In this document: piece by piece, positions 58,303 through 64,000 of the stretch
Layout: each line of letters starts with the position of its first letter
Position numbering within the stretch: position 1 is the first letter of the stretch
Source of the DNA: Parvibaculaceae bacterium
Lineage (GTDB): Bacteria; Pseudomonadota; Alphaproteobacteria; Parvibaculales; Parvibaculaceae
Length of the DNA stretch: 64,000 nucleotides
Assembly (NCBI GenBank): GCA_028283765.1
Contig: JAPWJY010000009.1
Span: 124,001 to 188,000 of the forward strand
Reading direction: 5' to 3'
Position numbers and translations under genes: made by a program
The notes under the pieces: generated by a model
Told to the model about the DNA's origin: nothing
Databases searched by the model: none
The model's input: the letters and a program-made list of their open reading frames with translations, nothing else

Positions 58303-59511
58303 TTAGAACGAGAAGGCGAGAACCAGACCGCCCGACTTGCCGTCCTGCCAGCCAACGCTGCGGTTGGACTTCTGACGGATGAGTTCGAGATCCAGACCCA
58401 GCTTGACGCCAGCGCCCAGCTCGTAGCCGCCACCGACCTGCCAGAAGTTGTTCTTGCCGCCGTCGACCAGAGCGTCCTGCGACTTCTCCTTCGAGGTCAG
58501 GTAGGCAACACCAACCGTCCACGGACCCGTGCCGTAGGAAAGACCAGCCGTCCAGGTCTCGTTCTTGTCGCCAGTGTAGGCGGAAGCGCGGGCGTTGGAG
58601 GAGTTGCGGCCGTTGGCGAGACCGCCATGAGCGTTGGCAGCGAGATCCAGGCTGCGGTAATAGGCGCCACCGAGCGTGAAGCCGGCATAACCGAGGTTCG
58701 CGCCGAAGCCCCATTCCTGCGGGTCGGAATCTGCGGAAACGCCCGTGGCGTCGTCCGTCTGACCCCAGCTGTAGAAGCCGTCGGTGCCGATGGTGAAGCC
58801 ATCGAAGTCGCCGGAGTAGTTCAGGGCCAGATCGACGGCGGTGTTGATCGTGCCATCGTTCTGGATGAAGCTGCCGAAGCCGTTGTTCTGCGGATCGTTC
58901 AGGCCGACGTCAGGCGTGAACGAGGCGCCGAGCTGGAAGCCGACGATGCGAGGCGTGAAGTAGCTGATCTTGTTCGCATCTTCCGTCATCAGAGCGTAGG
59001 TCGACGTACGGGCCGGGGTGGCACCGACATTCAGACCGCCAGGCGTGGCGACGTTTGCATTGAAGATGTTCGGGCTGTCCACGCCGTTGCCCGGAACGAA
59101 CCAGGGCGAGGTGTAGTGCATCCGGTAGGCAGCGCCTTCGGCAGAACCGATTTCGAACCGGCCGAAGCCACCTTCGAAGTAGCCATAAGCTTCGTCGAAG
59201 TGAACGTTCGAGGCGTCCGCATTGTTGTCGCCGCTGCCGTACCAGGTCGTGCCCAGACGCATCTTGACGGTCGCACCTGCGACGATGCCGTTGTCGAGCG
59301 TGCCTTCGCCGGTAATGAAGATATTACGAGCGACGAGCGGAACCTTGGTGCTTTCGAACTTGTTGCTTCCGATGTCGTCCTGATCGACAACATAGAAACC
59401 GGTGACGATGTTGCCCCCAACAGTGACCTTCAGCGGATCACTAGCGAGCGCCGGGCCGGCCAGCAGACCGGCGGTGACCAGGGCAGTCGTCCCAAGGAGA
59501 GTTTTCTTCAT
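58303..59511 (-). CDS. Outer-membrane porin
   Basis: 402 residues. Sec signal MKKTLLGTTALVTAGLLAGPALA, then a beta-barrel of alternating strands rich in Gly, Asn, Thr and aromatic residues, ending in the outer-membrane signature Phe (GGLVLAFSF). Repeated strands such as LGYAGFTLGGAYYRS and GTGPWTVGVAYLTSKEKS are typical of general porins of alphaproteobacteria. The channel's selectivity is unknown. A terminator follows; a long AT-rich leader region lies upstream, as for a highly expressed, regulated porin. Confidence 0.9.
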   Translation of the reverse strand: MKKTLLGTTALVTAGLLAGPALASDPLKVTVGGNIVTGFYVVDQDDIGSNKFESTKVPLVARNIFITGEGTLDNGIVAGATVKMRLGTTWYGSGDNNADASNVHFDEAYGYFEGGFGRFEIGSAEGAAYRMHYTSPWFVPGNGVDSPNIFNANVATPGGLNVGATPARTSTYALMTEDANKISYFTPRIVGFQLGASFTPDVGLNDPQNNGFGSFIQNDGTINTAVDLALNYSGDFDGFTIGTDGFYSWGQTDDATGVSADSDPQEWGFGANLGYAGFTLGGAYYRSLDLAANAHGGLANGRNSSNARASAYTGDKNETWTAGLSYGTGPWTVGVAYLTSKEKSQDALVDGGKNNFWQVGGGYELGAGVKLGLDLELIRQKSNRSVGWQDGKSGGLVLAFSF

Positions 59512-60182
59512 CTATTCCTCGCAGTTCAGCTATTCGCTGTTGAATTGCACGCTAGCCACGCGGCTCGTAATCCGGGGGTGTGGCCGCGCAGATCGCCAGG
59601 CTGCCTGAATTAAGCTCCCCAGCGCATGTGTATGATTAACTCGTTGGGGCCTTCACCCGTCAAGCAAACTAGGGCAGCCGTGGTGCGAAATTGGAGAGCT
59701 GTTGCCCAAAAAACACAGCTACGTATTAGCCAGTTGCCGGATAGTTTTGATTATGAACCAGAATGAACACAGATAATTCATTGATTATAAAAGATTTTCT
59801 TAAATGTCACGCCTTCGGACCTGACAAACGATCCTTCCTGCATGGCCAATATCAGGGTTCCAGTCTGCTCTGACGCTTCCTGCCGGGCAGAGAGAAATTC
59901 CGTATCCGCACGACACCCCGGCTTCCCCGTTATCGGAATATTATCCATTGAGACCGTGTCATGGGCTCATAACCCGCCGCCCCGGCGCCGGAAAAATGCG
60001 TAAATGCCGTTCGACAGATGAGATTCACCGCGGCGATCATTGCGAAACAAAGGGTTCCCTCTGTATAAGACGCGGGGTCCGGGCTCCCATTGGCCTTCGA
60101 AAACTGCTACGAAGCAGCGGTCACAGCCATGAGACCCGGCCAACCGGGTCCGCGGGGGAACATTCAGAGGATGGTTAGAGGC
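59512..60182. other. Intergenic region between porin and DUF3576 gene, about 670 bases
   Basis: No convincing protein gene: a plus-strand frame from about 59948 and one from 60090 have no family features. It must hold the porin promoter (AT-rich 59640-59840) and that of the DUF3576-leuS series. A small RNA cannot be excluded but I see no clear terminator for one. Confidence 0.5.
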
Positions 60183-60806
60183 ATGAAGTTCGTTGATCGT
60201 GGACACCGGTCCATTGGCGGAACAGGCGCGGCTCGTTCAGGGCAATTCAGGACCCTTCTCCTCGTCTCCTCCCTCGGTCTGGCGCTTGGCATTGCGGGTT
60301 GTTCCGCGCCGACGTCAAGCTTTCCCGCGAGCACCACGGACGGCACGGGTCCGTCCAACCCCAATCCTGACCCGAACGCGAAGCGCAGCACCATTTTTGG
60401 CGAAGGCGGCATCACCCTGTTCGACGCCGGTGGCTCCAGCAATGCCCCGCAGGGTCCCTCGATCGGCGTGAACAGCTTCCTGTGGCGCGCCTCGCTCGAC
60501 ACGATCTCGTTCATGCCGCTGGCCTCAGCCGACCCGTTCGGCGGCGTCATCATCACCGACTGGTACTCGGCCCCGGCCTCGCCCAACGAGCGCTTCAAGC
60601 TGACGGTCTACATTCTCGCCAGCACCCTGCGCGCGGACGCCGTGAAGGTTTCGATCTTCCGCCAGACCCGTCCGGATGCCGGCAGCGCCTGGGCCGACAC
60701 GCCGCCCGAGGTCCAGATGACGACGCAGATCGAGAACGCTATTCTCACCCGCGCCCGCCAGCTTCGTTCCGCGGCGGTCGAGGCGCAGCAGAACAACAGC
60801 AACTGA
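60183..60806 (+). CDS. DUF3576 lipoprotein
   Basis: 207 residues. A lipoprotein signal ends at Cys40 (LGLALGIAGC), then a Pro/Ser/Asn linker (to about 65) and the DUF3576 domain: IGVNSFLWRASLDTISFMPLASADPFGGVIITDWYS and ERFKLTVYILASTLRADAVKVSIFRQ. It is anchored in the envelope; function unknown. Always near leuS and lptE in alphaproteobacteria, which suggests an outer-membrane role. Alternative starts: ATG 60171 or upstream TTG; 60183 gives the most ordinary signal. Confidence 0.85.
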   Translation: MKFVDRGHRSIGGTGAARSGQFRTLLLVSSLGLALGIAGCSAPTSSFPASTTDGTGPSNPNPDPNAKRSTIFGEGGITLFDAGGSSNAPQGPSIGVNSFLWRASLDTISFMPLASADPFGGVIITDWYSAPASPNERFKLTVYILASTLRADAVKVSIFRQTRPDAGSAWADTPPEVQMTTQIENAILTRARQLRSAAVEAQQNNSN

Positions 60807-60849
60807 CCCTCCGGGGTCTTTTCAGGTCCCGCGCGCCGGAATTCCAATC

Positions 60850-60874
60850 GGACCGGAGGATGATCCTCCGGTCC
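60850..60874. repeat. Perfect 11-bp hairpin between DUF3576 gene and leuS
   Basis: GGACCGGAGGA, loop TGA, TCCTCCGGTCC. No T run follows, so it is unlikely to end transcription; it may protect or shape the leuS leader, 24 bases before the ATG. Confidence 0.55.
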
Positions 60875-60898
60875 CTCTAGCCATTTGAAGCAGAGCCG

Positions 60899-63505
60899 AT
60901 GTCCACCCGTTATCACGCACGCAGCGCCGAAGGAAAATGGCAGAAGGTCTGGAACGAGCGTCAGTCTTTCCGCACCCTTGACCCGGCCGAGGCCACCGGC
61001 AAACCTAAATATTACGTGCTTGAGATGTTCCCCTATCCATCGGGGAAGATTCACATGGGGCACGTTCGCAACTACACGATGGGCGACGTGGTCGCGCGCT
61101 TCAAGCGGGCCCGGGGACACAACGTGCTCCACCCCATGGGCTGGGACGCCTTCGGCATGCCCGCCGAGAACGCCGCCATCGAACGCCAGATCCACCCGGC
61201 CACGTGGACATGGGACAATATCGCCTCCATGCGCGACCAGCTGAAGGCGATGGGACTCGCCATCGACTGGCAGCGCGAGTTCGCGACCTGCGACCCCGCC
61301 TATTACCGCCACGAGCAGGCGCTGTTCCTGGATTTCCTCGACAAGGGCTTCGTCACCCGCAAGAAATCGCAGGTCAACTGGGACCCGGTCGACAACACCG
61401 TGCTCGCCAATGAGCAGGTCATCGACGGGCGCGGCTGGCGCTCCGGCGCGCTGGTCGAGCGGCGCGAGCTGACCCAGTGGTTCCTCAAGATCACCGACAT
61501 GGCCGACGAGCTGATCGCCGGTCTCGACACGCTGGAGCGCTGGCCGGAAAAGGTGCGCCTGATGCAGCGCAACTGGATCGGCAAATCGGAAGGCGCGCGG
61601 GTTTTCTGGCCGCTGGAAGGCGTGCCACAGGAACCGGACTACAAGCTGGAAGTTTTCACGACGCGCCCGGATACGCTGTTCGGCGCTTCCTTCTGCGCAC
61701 TTTCGCCCGGCCATCCACTGACCCAGAAGCTGGCGGCCGGAAACCCCGATCTTGCCGCTTTTGTTCGGGAGTGCGAGCAGACCGGCACCAGCGAAGTCGC
61801 GATAGAAACCGCTGAAAAACGGGGTTTCAGGCTCGATATCGAGGCAAGCCATCCATTCGATCCCACACGGAAGGTTCCGGTTTTCGTCGCCAATTTCGTG
61901 CTGATGGATTATGGCACCGGCGCCATTTTCGGCTGCCCGGCGCATGACCAGCGCGACCTCGATTTCGCCCGGAAATATGATCTGACCGTCACGCCCGTCG
62001 TCGCACCAAAAGATCAGACAGCGGATGAACTGGACTCTTTTGTCAATTCATTTGCCACACGGATCGAGGCCTTCACCGAAGAGGGCGTCGCCATCAATTC
62101 TCACTTCCTCGACGGCCTCGGCACCATCGAGGCCAAACGCGCCGCGATTGAAAAACTCGAATCCCTTGGCGCAGGCAAAGGCACGATCCAGTTCCGCCTG
62201 CGCGACTGGGGCATATCGCGCCAGCGCTACTGGGGCTGCCCGATCCCGGTTATCCACTGCCCGGATTGTGGCGTGGTGCCGGTGCCGCGCGACCAGTTGC
62301 CGGTGGAACTGCCGCAGGATGTGACTTTCGACAAGCCAGGGAACCCGCTCGACCGGCACCCGGGCTGGAAGCATGTGCCCTGCCCGGCCTGCGGCAAGCC
62401 CGCGCAACGCGAAACCGATACGTTCGACACATTCGTCGATTCCTCCTGGTATTTCGCACGATTCTGCAGCCCAAAATCGGACAATCCCTTCGATCGCGCG
62501 GCCGCCGACTACTGGCTGCCTGTCGATCAATATATCGGCGGCATCGAGCACGCGATCCTGCACCTGCTCTATTCGCGCTACTTCACCCGGGCGATGAAGG
62601 AATGCGATCTGCTGGGCCTTGCCGAGCCCTTCGACAGCCTGTTCACCCAGGGCATGGTCACCCACGAGACCTTCAGGGACGCCGACGGGCAATGGGTTTT
62701 CCCCGAGGACGTGCGCCTTGCCGATGGCAGGGCAAGCGACATCAGGACCGGCGCGCCGGTCACGGTCGGCCCTGCCGAGAAAATGTCGAAGTCGAAGAAG
62801 AACGTCGTCGATCCCGCCGCGATCATCGACCAGTACGGTGCGGACACCGCGCGCTGGTTCATCCTGTCCGACTCGCCACCCGAACGCGACATCCAGTGGA
62901 CCGATGCGGGCGCGGAGAGCGCCTGGCGCTTCACCAACCGCTTCTGGCGCCTGGTCGCCGAGAATGTGGAGAGCTTGCCCCCGGCAGGCACCCCCGCACC
63001 CGGAGAGGCCGGTGAACATGCGCTTCCCCTGCTCAGGGCCGCCCACAAGGCGCTGGATGCCATCACCAATGATTTCGACGCGCTGCGCTTCAACCGGGCG
63101 GTCGCGCGCATCTATGAACTGGCCAACGCCATCGCCGCCTTCAAGGCGCAGGGCGCGGAGGACAACCATGCGCTCAGGGAGGCGCTGGAGATCATGGTGC
63201 TTGCCGCCGCGCCGATGATGCCGCATCTCGCCGAGGAAGCCTGGGGACTGCTGGGACATGACATACTGGTCGTCGACACGCCCTGGCCGGTGGTAAATCC
63301 CGCCCTTCTCGTCGATGATAGCGTGACCATCGGCGTTCAGGTGAATGGCAAGCTGCGCGATACGCTGACCATTGCCCCCGACGCCGGCAAGGCGGACGTG
63401 GAAAAAGCTGCGCTTGCTCTTGAGAAGATTATCAAGGCGATCGACGGCAAACCGGTGCGCAAACTCATTGTCGTTCCCGGCAAGATCGTCAATATCGTCG
63501 TCTGA
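60899..63505 (+). CDS. leuS: Leucyl-tRNA synthetase
   Basis: 868 residues, class I synthetase. HIGH motif [16 protein letters not shown], editing (CP1) domain with [12 protein letters not shown] and the T[16 protein letters not shown] segment, KMSKS motif [10 protein letters not shown], and a C-terminal anticodon-binding part ending in KIVNIVV. It charges tRNA-Leu, one of whose genes is in this window at 6.3 kb. The Shine-Dalgarno is not obvious (GAAGCAGAGCC); lptE follows 48 bases later. Confidence 0.97.
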   Translation: MSTRYHARSAEGKWQKVWNERQSFRTLDPAEATGKPKYYVLEMFPYPSGKIHMGHVRNYTMGDVVARFKRARGHNVLHPMGWDAFGMPAENAAIERQIHPATWTWDNIASMRDQLKAMGLAIDWQREFATCDPAYYRHEQALFLDFLDKGFVTRKKSQVNWDPVDNTVLANEQVIDGRGWRSGALVERRELTQWFLKITDMADELIAGLDTLERWPEKVRLMQRNWIGKSEGARVFWPLEGVPQEPDYKLEVFTTRPDTLFGASFCALSPGHPLTQKLAAGNPDLAAFVRECEQTGTSEVAIETAEKRGFRLDIEASHPFDPTRKVPVFVANFVLMDYGTGAIFGCPAHDQRDLDFARKYDLTVTPVVAPKDQTADELDSFVNSFATRIEAFTEEGVAINSHFLDGLGTIEAKRAAIEKLESLGAGKGTIQFRLRDWGISRQRYWGCPIPVIHCPDCGVVPVPRDQLPVELPQDVTFDKPGNPLDRHPGWKHVPCPACGKPAQRETDTFDTFVDSSWYFARFCSPKSDNPFDRAAADYWLPVDQYIGGIEHAILHLLYSRYFTRAMKECDLLGLAEPFDSLFTQGMVTHETFRDADGQWVFPEDVRLADGRASDIRTGAPVTVGPAEKMSKSKKNVVDPAAIIDQYGADTARWFILSDSPPERDIQWTDAGAESAWRFTNRFWRLVAENVESLPPAGTPAPGEAGEHALPLLRAAHKALDAITNDFDALRFNRAVARIYELANAIAAFKAQGAEDNHALREALEIMVLAAAPMMPHLAEEAWGLLGHDILVVDTPWPVVNPALLVDDSVTIGVQVNGKLRDTLTIAPDAGKADVEKAALALEKIIKAIDGKPVRKLIVVPGKIVNIVV

Positions 63506-63553
63506 GCCGGCACTTGGCGGCAAAAAGGCAGAACAGGGGAGCTTAAGGCAGAA

Positions 63554-64000
63554 ATGATCCACGCACTGCGCCGGATAATGCTGGCCGCGCTTCTCGTGCC
63601 CGCCGCCGGGACGGCCCTGTCGGGATGCGGCTTTCAGCCCATGTATGCCGAATCGACACAAAACGCGGCGGCGGACCGCCTCGCCGCGATTGATGTCACC
63701 GCGCCTCACTCGCCACTTGGCCGTGAAATCCAGTATGATCTGTTCAACGCCATGAACGCGCAGGGTCTTGCGCCTTCGTCGCCACTCTACCAGCTCAATA
63801 TCTCTCCCGCCTACTATGAGCAGGATGTCGCGGTGGAGCTGAACACCAATGTTTCGCGCCGGAACTATGTTCTGGTGACCCAGTTCGTGCTGGTCGATTT
63901 ACAAACCAACAAGCCGGTCTTCAGCGGCAGCAGCCGCTCCTCCTCCTCCTATAACCGCTTCGAGTCGGAATTCGCCAACCTGTCGGCAAGCGAAGGCGCG
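63554..64000 (+). CDS. lptE: LPS-assembly lipoprotein LptE (runs off the window)
   Basis: First 149 codons. Lipoprotein signal ends at Cys25 (TALSGCGFQPMY), then the LptE-like sequence LGREIQYDLFNAMNAQG, YYEQDVAVELNTNVSRRNYVLVTQFVLVDLQT. With LptD it forms the outer-membrane LPS translocon. The leuS-lptE order is standard in alphaproteobacteria and is usually followed by holA. The family is poorly conserved, so this relies partly on position. Confidence 0.88.
   Translation, partial: MIHALRRIMLAALLVPAAGTALSGCGFQPMYAESTQNAAADRLAAIDVTAPHSPLGREIQYDLFNAMNAQGLAPSSPLYQLNISPAYYEQDVAVELNTNVSRRNYVLVTQFVLVDLQTNKPVFSGSSRSSSSYNRFESEFANLSASEGA

Overview
The window is high-GC, densely packed chromosomal DNA from an alphaproteobacterium. 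The evidence is gene order and content: a DUF3576 lipoprotein gene followed by leuS and lptE; an ffh-rpsP-rimM-trmD-rplS block next to leuC-leuD-leuB-asd; an rsmB-rpe-heparinase-purH block; a ccmABCDG cytochrome c maturation run; a DUF1674 (SdhAF4-type) protein; and a TAT-exported hydrolase beside an OhrR-type regulator. I cannot fix the genus from sequence alone. I see no phage, transposase, CRISPR array, plasmid function or rRNA. The window looks like a core chromosome with small accessory insertions.

Layout. 1-3.7 kb: 5' end of polA (minus strand), an orphan ABC ATPase, a low-GC sulfotransferase and a frame-disrupted HNH nuclease gene. 3.7-9.5 kb: coq7/dsbB, a DMT permease with an extreme histidine tail, tRNA-Leu(CAA), an OhrR-like regulator divergent from a TAT-secreted chloroperoxidase-like hydrolase with palindromic operators between them, and an NRAMP-related carrier. 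9.7-17.1 kb: cyclic-di-GMP signalling, with a REC-DUF3369-GGDEF(degenerate)-EAL regulator followed by a dCache histidine kinase, then on the other strand a GAF-PAS-GGDEF-EAL protein with a GIY-YIG protein and an RluA pseudouridine synthase. 17.4-27.1 kb: a UMF1-type MFS protein, purH, heparinase II/III, rpe, rsmB, a decayed GNAT gene, htpX, DUF1674 and DUF429. 27.1-39.5 kb: asd/leuBDC and the ribosome/SRP block on the minus strand, divergent from dapF-mtaB-ftsY-septation protein A. 39.5-50 kb: an MHS-type MFS carrier, a MarR regulator with a histone-H1-like tail, the ccm operon led by a crotonase, and an aconitase carrying a histone-H1-like N-terminal extension of about 228 residues (and one frameshift). 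50-64 kb: thioesterase, FMN reductase, acyltransferase 3, a degenerate OmpR-type regulator, a TPR-sulfotransferase, L,D-transpeptidase, YggS divergent from a ThiE-like protein, another sulfotransferase, a porin, a DUF3576 lipoprotein, leuS and the start of lptE.

How genes work together. Leucine and lysine/threonine/methionine precursors (leuBCD, asd, dapF) are interleaved with translation and protein-targeting genes (rplS, trmD, rimM, rpsP, ffh, ftsY, mtaB). The ccm genes, dsbB and coq7 point to an aerobic respiratory chain with c-type cytochromes and ubiquinone. Two EAL proteins and one intact GGDEF domain within 8 kb form a cyclic-di-GMP module. Three sulfotransferase-fold genes, a heparinase-like protein and an acyltransferase hint at modified surface polysaccharide.

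The most unusual observations are the lysine/alanine-rich histone-H1-like domains attached to two unrelated proteins 4 kb apart (a MarR regulator and aconitase), the histidine-rich DMT carrier, the NRAMP-like carrier lacking the classical metal-site residues, and the OhrR/palindrome/TAT-hydrolase unit. Two frame disruptions (HNH gene, acnA) and one internally deleted gene (GNAT) are also present. The acnA one looks like a single extra base and may be a sequencing error.
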